Part shown: positions 13,674 to 27,223 of the stretch, piece by piece
Position numbering within the stretch: the stretch's first letter is position 1
Layout of the letters: each line of letters begins with the position of its first letter
NCBI RefSeq assembly: GCF_003369915.1
Contig: NC_046676.1
Coordinates: forward strand, 13,808,001-13,872,000
DNA length: 64,000 nucleotides
Reading direction: 5' to 3'
DNA from: Drosophila miranda
Taxonomy: Eukaryota > Arthropoda > Insecta > Diptera > Drosophilidae
Position numbers and translations under genes: made by a program
The notes under the pieces: generated by a model
The model's database searches: none
What the model was told of the DNA's origin: nothing
Seen by the model: only the letters and a program-made list of their open reading frames with translations

Positions 13674-14600
13674 CCCCAACTTCTTCTGTGCCTCTTTCAA
13701 TTATGTTAATTTGCTGCTTCTGTCGAAACAGTTAGAGCCACAGCGAACCGACCGATGGACCGACCGACCGAACGATCGACCGATCGATCGCAATCGATCA
13801 ATTCGTTTGTCCGTATAATAATATGAAAATTTAGCATTTCCGTTGTGTGCCGCGAAGCGGGGGGATTATGAAATTTTCTTCTCTAGGGAGGGGGGCTATG
13901 ATCTCTTCTTAAGTGTGGTGGAGCATTGCAAGAGTTAACCGAAATTGTATGGAAATTTGTGTATGTTAATATCAATTATATGGGCATGACCTTTTCGGGA
14001 AACTGGATCTTTAAGGGGTTCTTTTGACACCTAAAAAATAGGCACTTTTAATTTGATTTGAGTCCGAATTGGAGGGGTATTTGATTTTCAATAGATTACG
14101 CTGAAGCTGAGATCTCATTGACCTATGGCTAATATATGATAAAATAACCTATATGATACTCCCCTTACTCTTGTTTCCACTCCATTTCTTATCTTATCGG
14201 AATAACAAATCGACCCAAGTGGACCAAAGGTAAACGCATATGCCCATTGAGTAGCCCAAACAGATATCGGACTACTCGTTTATTAAGGTAACCCTTTCCC
14301 ACGTTTCCCAGAGTCAGGCTTCCCTGCCCCCGCCCCATGCTGGTGCTGGACCACATGCCTCGGCGCAGACCAGAGGCAAACTGATGGAGACGTGTCACCA
14401 TCTGCATCTGCGGGCCCCCCAAACGGCTTCGAGAGCTAAGGAATGCCGCAAGAACTGGAGCAGCGACCGTGACGTCACCGACGAGTGAGCAGGAGAAGCA
14501 GGAAAAAAAAAAGGGGAAAACAAAACTCAACGAACGAGAGTGCTGACCGTTCCGACTCCGAGTGAGACGAGAGCAACAAAATTACCCCAAGCGGCAAAAG

Positions 14601-14782
14601 AGCAGAAGAGAGCTTTCCGAATCGAGCAAGCCAAGGCGTGAGAGCAAAGAAAGCAGGTCGGTCTGCTCAAGCAGTGCGTGGGCGAAGCGCACAGAAGGGT
14701 GGAAAGGTGAGGTGAGGTGAGGAGAGCGGCAGAAAGAGAGCTTTTCCAGTTGAGTTAAGCAAAACGTGAGCACAAAGAAAGC
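14601..14782 (+). repeat. Diverged direct duplication of a GAGAG-containing element
   Basis: Copy 1 (14601-14656) and copy 2 (about 14727-14782) share GCAGAA.GAGAGCTTT.CC, then GAG..AAGC.AA..CGTGAG and CAAAGAAAGCA in order, offset by about 127 bp. The interval also holds GGTGA repeats. Confidence 0.65.
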
Positions 14783-15777
14783 AAAATCAACTCAAGAGGA
14801 AGGAGGCGGAGAAGAAATGGAGACACAGTTCGATGGCCAGTGGCGGGGGGGAGTGGAGCGGAGTGGGTGAATACTTTTGAGAGAGAGAGAGCGGAATCCG
14901 GTTTCCTAAGTAGGAGTGGGGGGGACGGGGGAATGCAACCTGCCCAGTGGGATAGGTCGTGTGTGGGCGGGAGACTCCACTAATTGCTTGGGTGGCGTGG
15001 CAGTGGGTACTTTTTTCACTCAATTGCCAACTGGGGCATGAGTGATGCGACATGTGGAGTGTGGCGTGGTGCGGCGTGGTGTGGCATGCCCTGAAACGCT
15101 CCTAAAATGTGTCAAAAGTTCTAGTTTAGTCGATGGCTTCAGGAACGTATTTAAAACCGATGCTGAGGATGATTGATGCCTCAAGTGCAGAGAAGTGTGT
15201 GTCCTCCCAAATGGTGTTGCAAAATCAATTAAAACTGAAAAGATTAGTCAAGATTTGTATCCTTAAAGTCCAAAATATATTTAAAATATATGTGAGGCCA
15301 AGAAAATGCCAAAAAGAGCTTTAAATATAATTTGGGGCAAGATTTTCATAATTATAAATTAAACTCACATTATTTATATCAAATTCTAGTCTTAGTAGGT
15401 AAAAATACTAACAAAATTATTTTTGGATTCCAAGAATAATTATAAAGTAAAACCGTAAACTAAAATAGAGATAAGCATTAATTAAAGCTGTCAGAAATCA
15501 TTAAAAAATGGCTCTACTTAAATCAGAGAAACTTGGCATGATACCCAAACGTCATCCCCGCTGAACTGGTCGCTGGTCGCAGTGTAATTACAGCTAAGAA
15601 AAGGTAAGCAGCAAGGGGGAAAGGTATTTGGCAACATCATCGATTAGCATGCCATGGCAGAGTTGCAGCTTGCAGCAGGCCGAAAACTGGTAAAAGAGCT
15701 AGACCTGAACCTCAAGCCAGCGCCTAGGCTGTGCCTTGCCAGGCGCGACTCTGCGGCTGCCAGCCCCATCAGCGTCA

Positions 15778-15858
15778 TCAATAGATGCTGAACTCCTGCT
15801 GCTGCTGCTGCTGCTCCGCCTTCATTGCCATCTCCTGTTGCTGCTGCTCCATCGTCAT
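15778..15858 (-). CDS. Candidate Gln-rich 26-aa small ORF or terminal exon
   Basis: The minus strand encodes MTMEQQQQEMAMKAEQQQ..., ending in EFSIY and a TGA. Codons are mostly CAG/GAG, and the Gln tracts are broken by complex residues. It could be a short ORF, the end of a spliced exon, or a CAG repeat that happens to be open. No acceptor stands out upstream. Confidence 0.2.
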   Translation of the reverse strand: MTMEQQQQEMAMKAEQQQQQQEFSIY

Positions 15859-18800
15859 GTAACTTAACCTCATTGACCAAACGCATTCGACGAACATCAA
15901 ATGTGAATTAGTGCACTACGATTGCGGCCGCCACACACAGATACTCGCGTACACACAAGCACAGGGGCAGAGGCAGAGGCAGAGGCAGCTTTTGTTGTCA
16001 GCGGTTGGTCCCGGACTCCGGAGTCTTGCATTTGGCTGCACCGCATAGCCGTTGCCCGTTGCCCGCTGCCTCAGATGCCCCAGCTGCCCCAACTGCCTCG
16101 CTGCCTCGCTGCCCGCTGCCCGCTGCCCGTTGACGCTGCTATGCATGCATAATTCGCAAGCATAATTTAATTTATAGACGAGGCAATTGCATTTGCATAG
16201 GACAGCGCAAGTGACTTAGGCGCGGTCCAGTCGCACACCTCCCACTGTCCACTCCCCCCACCAAGTAGAAATTATTACAAGACCCCGGCAGGGACCCACG
16301 AAAAGCGAGGTGATCCAAGAAAAGCTGAACGAAAATTTTAATTGCACCAAATATGCAACAGAGGCGCAGGAGGCGCAGTGGAGATACAGCGAAAACCTTT
16401 GAAGATGTGTGGCCTCTTGTGGCATATCACTAAAAGCCAACGCAGGTTAATGGCGTAAATGTTAACAATGGACGAGGAAGTGTAAATCTTGGCCAGGCCA
16501 GGCGCGAGACAACTGGGCGGCCGGGCCGGCCAACGGCTTGCCTTCGCACTGAGCCGGCGACCACCAGGAATACGAGACGATGATGTTGGCCAATTCTGTT
16601 ATGGGTATTGCTGCTAAGCCTCATTTAGTAGCTTTTTCAGGAATTCGGTAAAGGATTTGAATTCGAAAAGGGACTCCTTCACTTCGAGCTACTAATACCC
16701 TTTCATATACTGTTGTAGAACCACTTTAATGGCTAATCTTAGTTCGGAAACCATGCACTAAGAGAAATACAACCATATTTAAATATAAAACACTTTAAAA
16801 CAAAATATATTTAATATAAATATAAAAATATTTAATATATTCAAAGAAATATTTGTTACTGCCACTGTCGGCGCGCCTTACCCCGACACTTGGCCACAAG
16901 GAGGCCAATGACTTCCCCAGTCAGACAGATATAGAGCTATACTATATATGGAAAAAGTATCCATAGTTATTTGGCGCCCAATTTACTAATAACCTGGCGG
17001 CTTCAGGCCCAGCCTGAAAGTCGCCGCCATTGGCGCAGTGTTTTTTTGCCATGGCTCGGTTATTTATTAATAAAGATTTTAATATCAATTTATATTTGAA
17101 TTTTTATTGACTCTGCGACAAGGACTGGACTCTGGACCGGCAACACGGAAATAGTTTAATTGCATTGCAGCGAGACAAAGGGCCGGAGTGACGAGAGAGA
17201 GAAGGGGATCTGTGCCACAATCTCAAAGTTGAATGGCGTCGCATTTGTCGCCATGTCAATATCTGACAGCGGCACTTCCGTTTCCGGTGTCATGGCGTGG
17301 CCGGCCGGCTACTTTGTCCATTGTGTCTAGCTCTGTCACTCATCTGCCCGGCCGATGCAGGGGCAAGCGACGGCCAGGACACCGAAGGATAGGCCCGGCT
17401 GACGGCGGCTAATCAAATTGCTCTATCATATTTGGCTTAACAGCAGCAAATTAAAAGCAAAATATTTGTCTGCCACATCACAATACAAAACAAAGAGGGA
17501 AAACAAAATTTAAGAAAATCCGTGCTTTTCCGAGCAAATGGTTGGCGTTTTTTTTTGTTTCTTTTCCATTTACTGTTCGAAATTGTATTACAATTTAATG
17601 GATTTGGCCGCAGATAATAAATTTCATTACTTTGCACGAGACATGTCGGCAATGTCCATTAAAAACAAAAAAAGAAGGAAAATGGAATACATGTAATACT
17701 AGTGACCCGAATAGAACCCGAATAAAAAATTACATTTCAATGGATGGTTCGACATGGGAAAACTGACAGACAATTGTTAAATAATAATTCATTTAAAACC
17801 AAAGCTTAAGGTTGTTTAGGTACTGGAACTCTCCTCATATTCGGTTCCTAAGAATTGCAAAGTTACCTCCCAGTGCAAAAAATAAGGTCACACGGCTTAA
17901 GGGGTCCATGAACTCCCCATTGGGCAGTCTCCTCTTGGCCAAACAATGCCTGAAAAACAGCCAGCAAGCTCTTCACTTGAAGAGCTCCCACCCTCACCTG
18001 CTCGGTGGAAAAGGGAGACGAGGCTAAAACAAAAGAACAGCTGGAGATGAAACAGAAACTGTGGTGCAACTTTGAGCGCAAAGAAAGCGCTTCCGGTTCG
18101 AAGGCTTCTGCCAGACACAGACCGAGGCAGAGACTGGCAGAGCTGGAACTGGAGCAAAAGGATTGCCAGACGACACTCTTGGAGGACATGTGTCGATGGC
18201 AGGCGAGACCACTGGGGTGGGGTGGTGCTAAGCTCCGTCCCGAGCCCTGCCCCAAGCCAATTGCCAAAGTGTCATGCAACGAAGAAAAACAAAAAAAAAA
18301 AAGGGAAAACAAGATATACATATAAACGATGGTTTCCCACTGTCGACTCTTGTGGCGTCTATGCCGGTCCCTCAGCTGGGCGAATGCTGATTTTCAAGGA
18401 CACAAGACGACGCGCAGACGAAATATTTGTTAGACAGGAAACGGGAAGTGGAGTCGAAGGGCGGACACCGCCATCGAACCGGCTGGAAAGATGTCAAAAA
18501 TGTCTCTATTGGTCAGGTTGGCTTTTGGGTCAAGTTTAGAACAGCTTTAATCTCCCAGCCCCCAGAGTGTGGGGCAGCGCCTTCCATTAACCAGCGGCTC
18601 GTGGAGAAGGAGCCGGAAAACTAATTTTCCGGGCAAACACCAGCAAGCGACAAAAAATCCAATTAATCTGGAGATGCTCATTAGAAAAAAGAGAAGCGGC
18701 CAACGGAGGACATAAATTGCGGAGTCAAGCGGCCAACCAAAGGAGGCGGATCCCGCCCCAGCCTCTGCCTCTGCTTCTAACTCTTCCTCTGCTTCTGCTT

Positions 18801-20049
18801 CTGCTCCCACCCCCTGCTCCTGCCGCTTATCTTTTTAATCATAATAAGAAATGCGCCAGCGCCATCCCCCAAAAGCGCTGAACAGAGACGGCAAGTCCCG
18901 GCTCGCGACTCGCGGAAAAAATGAGCCACACACACGCACACTCACACACACACACACATGGGGCATTTTCCGCGCCGTCGTTGTCGTTGTCGTTGTCGTC
19001 ATCGTCATCCTCATCGTTTTCCTCAGCATCCTCGTCGTCGTCGTGACCAATCACAAAATTTCGTGGAAAAGCGCGCAAAAATAAATGGCGCAAAAAAAAA
19101 AGGCGAAACGAGGAAAATATAAGTAGCAACAACGATGCCTGACAATGACGGGCTCTGTGCTGCGGCTCCAGCTCTGGCACTGGCTCTGCTTGAGGTTAGC
19201 GGCGTCGCAGCAAACTAATGCGTCGCTGCCAGCAGGAGAAGGCTGCCACAGCCGCAGTCGCCGTTGCAGTCGTCGTTCAGTTGCAGTCGACGGCGGCAGC
19301 GTAGGGGAAATGGCTTTTCCAGCGCAGAGGGTAGTTTTCTTTCACTCAAAGGGAGTCCGCAGGGGTTTGCTTTTAGTTCTTTGAGCGGGAAATCGAGTAA
19401 GACAACTTTGAGTGGAAAATTGGGGGCTGGATAGACATTTTTCAAGGTTGACTGGACAAGTGATGGAGATTAATAAGGTTTAAGGAGATTGAAAGAGAGC
19501 GAGGAACTTCATTAATTATTTATTAATTATGTCAGAGGATTATTCTATGGACTCATTAGCCCATAAAAGCCCATCCAAACACAGAAAACACTTGCATTCT
19601 TGCACATATTTTCTAATTATCCTCATCACCAACAATTCCTGCTTGAAGAATCCTCAGAAATATGTACTATTTACTTTATGAAAAGTGCATTTAAAACGCC
19701 TAGTAAAAATCAAGCATACGCCATGCTATCCAAACACAACTGTTGTTCTCTTCGGTGGCTCTCTTAAACGCTCTCTCAAATCTCTTTACGCCTTTGCACT
19801 CCCTCTCTCTTTCTCTTTCACTCTCTTGCTGTTTCTCTCTCTTTCCCAGAGCTTAGAATGCTTGAACCGAAGGTAATCCCCAAAATCAGACAGTAAGCAA
19901 CGCCAGTAGTGAGTTTTCTCTACCTTTTGCACAGTTAAATATGCGTTGCTACTTTTTTACTGATTATTTTTGTGATTTCGCAGCGGAAAAGCGTCTGGGC
20001 AGAGCGAGTCCCGGCCAAGCCTATTCGCAATTTTCTAAGCCAATCGGAG

Positions 20050-20076
20050 GACGACGACGACGACGACGACGACGAC
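20050..20076 (+). repeat. GAC trinucleotide repeat (9 units)
   Basis: Perfect run inside a longer open frame (see findings). Confidence 0.95.
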
Positions 20077-20335
20077 GTCGGCGCACGACAACAAAACAAC
20101 AACGAACAACGAACGCAGGCGACACGACACACACGAGGCCTGATTATGTGTGTTGCCCCGTCCTGTGGCATGAGGCATAGCCGAGTATGAGCAACAATTA
20201 ATTATCAGGCAGAATTTTCCTTTTTCGCACTACAAATTTTTTTGGTTTTCTTTCTTTTCCGCTCAGACACAGCAGCCAGATAATAAAAAACACGGCTCAG
20301 CTAAATGCCACGCCCTGCAGCGCCCATTAAAAGGC

Positions 20336-20356
20336 CACACACACACACACACACAC
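20336..20356 (+). repeat. CA microsatellite
   Basis: About ten units. Confidence 0.9.
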
Positions 20357-21185
20357 TTGGCCGTAAGAAGCAGGGGGCAGACACACTCCACTACACACAT
20401 AGATCATTTAAAATGCGCGTCGATGACCATTTCAAATGTTAAACCCACCACCAGAGTGAGGGGGGAGGGGGGGGCATGATCCCCAGCCCGAAACACCCAG
20501 GCCCCGTCGGTTGGAGACTGACAAAAAATAGTAAAATGGAACCAAAAGCAAAGAAAGAGGAAGCTGGAGAATGAGGGCAAGCGACAGGGACAGCGACAGC
20601 GACAGCGAAAGAAGGGAAAACCGATTGCCGCTTGATATCAGAGACAGAAAATAAAACCATGGCAAATATAACACAAATATGTGTAAAAAAAGAAACGAAT
20701 GAGAGAAAAATTGTACAATTGCTGCGCCTCTCCCATCTCATATACATACATGCCACATAACGTACCGGCCCCCACATCCACTCCGACCCCACCACAATCG
20801 CTTCTTCTCCACCGAAAAAACCGCGTGTCTGCGCCAAAAAACAAAGTCAAATGGAAAGCGTTCAGGGGGCAAACAACAGCACAAACAACGAGGCAAAGTT
20901 AGCAAAACAATTGAACAATCGCCCGGCATTCTGGAGCTGGCGGCGAAAATGTTTTCCCTCCCAAAAATACATAGAGAAAATGGGGAAAATGGGTACGCGG
21001 ATTTGGCTTGGGAAGGCGGAGATGGGGCATTGGCTTGGGATTGGTATTGGGTCCGGTCAGTGAGCAGCCACTGACCACCATGCACAGGTTGTGGTTTCGC
21101 CGGGGTCCACGTTCTGGTCCTAAGCCACCATCGACCGGCAGACGAGTAACAAACGATTGTAAATTAAAGCGCGCCCACATGAATT

Positions 21186-21473
21186 ATGAATTATTTTCTC
21201 AGTAATTTAAGGGAAAAAATGTACCAAAAGGAGGGAAGGAGGGAAGAGCCAGAGCAAAGGATAGAACAAAGTCTGCTATCGATCGAAGAGGTACTCAATA
21301 AGTCACCGACAGTGTGTCCGTCCCCAAAGGTGCCGGAAGTTTCGCATCTGATGATGATTCATGCTATACCAGACATATCTTCGAGGATGCCAATATCAAC
21401 TGCAATGACCTCCAAGTCCAGCTTTGGATTGGATTTTCACAAATTGCTTAGAACAAAGAAGACCCTGCTCTAA
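21186..21473 (+). CDS. Candidate 95-aa ORF of unknown status
   Basis: Starts with a real ATG and is free of simple-sequence repeats, unlike most open frames in this part. It contains a Glu/Arg-rich region (residues 13-27), a Ser/Pro-rich middle and a Lys-rich end. No domain is recognised and no promoter or polyadenylation signal stands out, so it may be chance. Confidence 0.2.
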   Translation: MNYFLSNLREKMYQKEGRREEPEQRIEQSLLSIEEVLNKSPTVCPSPKVPEVSHLMMIHAIPDISSRMPISTAMTSKSSFGLDFHKLLRTKKTLL

Positions 21474-23209
21474 CCGTGCATTGCGCATACGCAGCGGGGG
21501 CCTATATTTTCAAAATCGAAATGAAAATGAAATCTAGGGTAAAAATGTAACATAAATAAGGCAAACGAATTGGCAGTGGAATGGGCTTGACCACGTTCAG
21601 GGTCAGCAGGTAGAGTGCATGAACTGCAGGGAACGCCCGGAATGCACTCGCTGCATTTTCATGCATTTTTTCGCACCTGCACTGCCTGCCGTTGTTTTGG
21701 CATCTATACGCTCTATATCCTTGTGTGTGGGTGTATGTGTGTGTTTGGAATTTGGGACACAATCAAGTGCAATGGCACGAGCTGCAATAAATCAGACATT
21801 GATCCACACATACAAACAGGAGTACAGTACACACACATACATATGTATATCGCCCATACATATAAAGAACACTCGACTCGGCGGACTTTTTTGGTGATGC
21901 GACCTTGAACCCCATTGCGAAGAGCGTTCAAACAAAGATGAACAAAAACAAACGCAAAAAAAAGGAGTTCCAATGAAGAGAACAAAAAGAAATCAAATAA
22001 AGTTAAACTGCATTGCGAATGTATGTGTATGTATGTGTATGCCACATGTGTGGGCATGTGTGTAAAATGTGTTAAATAAATATCTATATATATGTACATA
22101 AAAAAGGCCATGAATGGTGGCGACTCTGAAAACAGGCCTCTGACCATATGGTCTATAGTGCGTATGCCACATGTTGCAGGCACACACCGAAAAGCAAACT
22201 GCATGCAAAGCCAAGCCAAGTGCAGCAGCATAGAGTGGGGTCACGGCTGCATACCCGCACTGACAGCATATTTGATGCGGATGCGGATGCAGTTGCCAGT
22301 CAGCTGTCACTGCCCCAGCCTGTGTGATAAGCCCCGGCTGACAATGCAGGCCTTCAAAGGGAATCATTGATTAAGAAACTAAAGATGAATTAACAATTAA
22401 CAGGCACATGAAAAGATTGCATGCAATTGCGAAGGCTCAACACAATCGAAAGGAAAAAGCCGCAAGGCCTGGCAAGTTTTTGCCACACTTCTGATTGGCG
22501 TACAAGCCAGGTCTATAAATGCCACTCCGTCTACTTCGAAGCCCCATTTTTGCCCCTCTTGGTATAGCAAATGAAACAGCCCTCGTAATTCGATCATTTC
22601 ATTGAGTTCTTTTCAACTCATCTCCCAAATATGTGGATACCTTCTTCTGTACCTTCTTTTTCATGTAACAAAGTCTACTAAAAAGAGATCCTCTATAAAC
22701 GATTACTATTATTGATAATTTCTCTTTAATCCCTTTCCATTGTAATTGATAATTGTTCGGAAATGGACCATCCATCGGTATAAAGTAGCTATCTCCACCG
22801 TAAATCAGATATTTATTGTATTCGACGATAGGCATCGATTGCCCTTAGGTATAATTGTAGATCTATTGTGGCCTCTATAACCTGTTCATGAGTCGAGGTC
22901 CGATATGGTCCATTCGGATAGATTCCATTTCGTTAAGGATCTTTCCTAGTGGACTCCTGGTCTCTTCTTGCCACATTATCCTGAAAAGACAAAAATAATC
23001 AGCTTAGATCTCTTCTCAACAAACAAAAATCGTTGCAAAAGTTCTCTACATCTCTATTCTCTATATCGATTCGATCTTTTCCGGCGAATGTAATCAGACG
23101 ATGGTGAAACTAATGCCCCAGCCCCGAAATGAAATGAATTCCATGCGAAACCACAATGCACAACTGTCATTTGCCTGGCGGTTCGTTTTGGTCTCTGGTG
23201 GCAACCACA

Positions 23210-23210
<1 letters not shown>

Positions 23211-23250
<40 letters not shown>
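23211..23250 (+). repeat. AC microsatellite (20 units)
   Basis: Forty bases, the longest perfect dinucleotide tract seen in the window. Confidence 0.95.
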
Positions 23251-23255
<5 letters not shown>

Positions 23256-26162
23256 GGCAAGGCGACGGTTTTTCATTAAAAGACAAATTCAGCTTAGGAT
23301 TTTTTTCCAGCGCTGGCGTTGACTGCGCAAAGCGAGTACATAAATAAGCAACAAGAAAAAGAGAAAAAAAGGAACAGTCAGCACATAGAACGAGTTAACT
23401 GCAGCATGGGGCAAAGAGGGGGGAGGGGAAAGGAGTGGAGGTAGATGGGGCAAGTAGCAACAACAAATGGGGAGCATCTTTCGTTTTAATTGCAAACTAA
23501 GCGTGCGGTTGGCAGGCCCCGAGTCCATGGCATGGGCCCGAAAAAAAAGCAGTGGCTCCACGCACATAGGAGACGCCAAAAAGTAGGCTTCAACGAGCGA
23601 TAAACAACGACAGGACGACGCTGTGGCAGTGCCAGTGGCAGAGGCAGAGGCAGAGCGGCGGCGACTGTGGCAGTGGCTGCATCATCAGCAGCAGCAGCTG
23701 CAGCAGCGCACTGACAGAGCGCCGCTAGTTGCAACCCCCAAACCGAAACCCAAATACCAATCCCAAAAGCCAAGCCTGGGCCCGGCTATAGTTTTTTTCC
23801 ATTGCTAGCGCCCCCATCCGCAGCTCTGCCTCTCCGCCCATCCGCCCATCCACCCCGCTACCCCTCCAGCTCCTGCCGCACGCAGCCAAACGCAGGGCGG
23901 AGCCTAGTCTGGGATACATAAAGGAGGCACAACGTTTTCTTTTCTTTTTTCCGCTTTCATCCGGCAGCGCCGAATGTGCATGAGTATGTGTCTGTGTCTG
24001 TGATTGTGTCTGTGTGGGTGCAGCCAGCGCTGCATATGTATTTGTGTAGTTTTCACGCATTTCATCATTTACGGCCCACATTGGGCGGTGGAGTGGGGTG
24101 GTGGGTGGTGGCTGCGCGTAGAAATTGTTTTTAGAAATACGCGAAAATGTTTGCTGCACAGCAAAAAAGGAAAATCTTTTTTTGTCTTTGTTTTTTTCGA
24201 CTGCCTGGAAATGAAAAATTTTTAGTGTCTACATAGAAGGCTGCAGATAACGACAAATGGCGTGGGCTGATGTGGGTGGGGGTTGGAGGGGGGGAGGTGG
24301 TTAGGGTGTCCTAGTAGGGTAGGTAGGGTGAAATTTTTCTGTGATGGCTGCGTGCTGTTGACTGCTGTAGTGGGTGTGTGTGGCAGAAGGGGCACTAACA
24401 TTTTTTTAGGCACCAACCGGAGCAAACATGGAGAGGGACAGAGACACAGTCGAAGCAGATACAGATAAAAAAAGGGAGAAGAGGAGGAGGAGGTGGGTGG
24501 ATGGAAGGAGAGCAGACAGCAATTGGTTTTTTGGGGCAGAATGGGAAAGTAAACTACAGATAGGCATAGAAAGACACAGAGGCAGTCGAGACAAAGGGGA
24601 TAGGAAAGGCCAAATGTCCACCCGAAGATATCCCACTATAGGCCCTCTCTTTTCCCTTCCAAGATCTCATTTTTAGGTATACCAATCCTTCCAGCAGGCG
24701 CCTGTGTATCGCCACCCCCGCCCCCGCTCTCCAGCGAACGATCCAGTAAATACAGCTTTCAACCGTCTACCCACCGCCTTCACGCAATCCCCAAGCAAAC
24801 ACTTTTCCAGTAATTGATTGCTAAAACTGTGTGCAAGATGGAGCTCGACTTTGCTCTTTCAGGTAGATCTTGATGATGCTGTTGGTGTGCCTGTGGCTGA
24901 AGGCTAATGAAGTTCCTCGGGTCAGGGCATTAAATGTCGAAATTAAGACACCCCGAGAGGAAAAATGTGCAAAAATTAATGCAAATAACCGGCAGGTATT
25001 TTAATCAAGCGGCACTCCCTTTACTCGGGCGGGCTGGTACCAACCCCCAATGCGGGGATGCAAGACCTCCTAATACATTCTTCTTTTTTCCTCTCAATTA
25101 TTTGATATGTAAAATAAAAAGTGAGCGACGGGGTGTTGGCATTGATGATGGCCACGGTCCAGGGTCCACGATCCAGGGTCTCCACTCGACACTCTGCCCA
25201 TAGCCCCCCCACACTATCCACATCGTACTGGAGTAGTCTCTGGCCGTACAAGTGCGCATAATAACCATCAATCAAGCAGGGCATAGACAGGTGGACAGGC
25301 GACCAGAGGCACCAGACTCAAACAAACAACGGGGACCATTCGCCGACTTGCAGACACACACAGCATGCCCCCATCCCACACCCCCACCCGCCTCATGGAG
25401 GCAAAAAATAAAACGCGAAATTTTCGCATTTCACGAAAAATTTTCGCATTAATTTACCAAAAGGCGTTGGGCCAAAACAAAAAACCAAAAGCACAAAAAA
25501 AGAAGAGAAGTGCTTGACTTCCAAAAAAAGAAAAAAAAAAGTTGCGCCGCATAAAATGGCAAACAAAAGCAACAAGCCAACAACGCACACATTTTTAGAA
25601 CATTTTTTTCGCTTTCAAGTGGCAAGGGGTTGGAGACGCTAGATTGGTAGGGGTGGGGGAGTTGTCGCCCCCCTTTTTTGTGGGCAGTTTTGGCTTAAGG
25701 AGAGAGGCTGTACTGCATAAAAGCTCGGGATTTTTATGTGTTTTGCGTTTAACGGGAGATTTGAGAAGAGATATTTTCACGGAGATTGTAGGCAGAAAGG
25801 GGAAAGGACTTGTAGCAGAAAGGGGAAAGGAAAGGAAATCAATCATAACCTAAATATTTGCAATTCTCCTTGATTAAAATTCGAAATAAAAACTTTATTC
25901 ACATAGCATAACATTATACTTTTTGCAATAATTCATGAAAATATGAATGAGTGGAGGATTCACTTAAATCGAGTGCAAAAATGATTTGCTATGCGAGGGG
26001 AGCTCGGTGTGGAGGCCGGTTAAGAGAGCAATTAGATTGCCTTTTTGTAAAATAATTGCGGAAATGCATTTTGCCTGAAAGACTTGAGCAAGTTTTTCCA
26101 GAGTTGGACAGAAAAAAAAAAACTACTCGCCACAAAGTATGCAAAAGAAAATTGATCGAATA

Positions 26163-26186
26163 ACACACACACACACACACACACAC
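26163..26186 (+). repeat. CA microsatellite
   Basis: About 12 units followed by GCACGCACAC. Confidence 0.9.
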
Positions 26187-27223
26187 GCACGCACACACAT
26201 ACGCACTCAAAGATGATACAAAGATACAAAGTTGGGAGGCAAAATAAAGTGAATGCTCTGGGATATGGAAATTATAAAGTTTTTCTCGAAGCAAAACCAG
26301 AATCATAACAAGAAGCAGAAGCCCCGCCCGGACCCGGACCCGAACCCAAACCCGATAGCAGCATCTACACATAGATTGCACACTAGGAGTACTATGTAAT
26401 AGACAAACTACAAATTATTATTGCTATTAAATGCACAGCAGAAGTTCTTTTAGAGAAACTTTAGCACCCATTTCCAGTCCATCATGATGGGGAGTCCAAG
26501 CGAAAACATCTTGGGGTAGTTGGGGGAAGAGGCGGGAGTGGGGGGCGGTGGTGTAACAAAACCAATCAAGCGGCTGTCCATCCACAGCCACATCTCCAGC
26601 CTCCATCTTGATGGAGAGATGGAGAGATGCTCTGTCCAGGCCAAAACTTTTCGCACTGGGAAACTTAATTAGTGTTCAATCAACAATAAACTATAAACAC
26701 TCTTTTGCTCGGGCAACTTGGACTTTTTGCCTGAAAGGTTGTGGTTGCCATGGCTTTGCTGCCACTGCTGCATCTGCCCCTGATGTAACCCTACTCGTAA
26801 GACGCCCCCATTCAAAGACAGCCAACATCGAAAAGAACAAAAAGCGAGCAGAAGATGAAGACGAAGGGCAACCAGCTTTCAAATTATTAGTTATTAGTTT
26901 TGAGTGCAAAGACTTTCGCCAGATATGTCCCTCTCCCCGCTCCTTCTATCTGTATCTTTTTTGTGGAATCAAATTATATAGAGATGTTGCTAAAATTTAA
27001 TTAATGACTTTGTGTGCAACGTGAGTGCACTGCACGGACTGTAAATGCATTTACGAACAAAGCCAGGGAACAATCTAATAACAAATGGTCGAAACTTCTG
27101 ATATTTGAGTATTTCTAATTGCAGTATGTTTTTTGGACATGCATATTTATTCAATTATTTGGAATTTCTTTGCTGGAGGACTGCCTCTCGGTTGGCTTTT
27201 AGTTTATGCAATGTACAGGCTTT

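Larger units (their letters stand above)
6601..15777. other. Gene-free region with dense microsatellites
   Basis: No supported gene. Besides the separately listed repeats it contains CACAC pentamers (6901-6922), CCTGCCCG repeats (6930-6960), a GTAT tract (10595-10630), CAGCAGG heptamers (11786-11812), GGGTAAC heptamers (12163-12183), a CCGACCGA/CGATCGAT-rich patch (13745-13800) and a GA-rich cluster (14530-14900). Confidence 0.65.
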
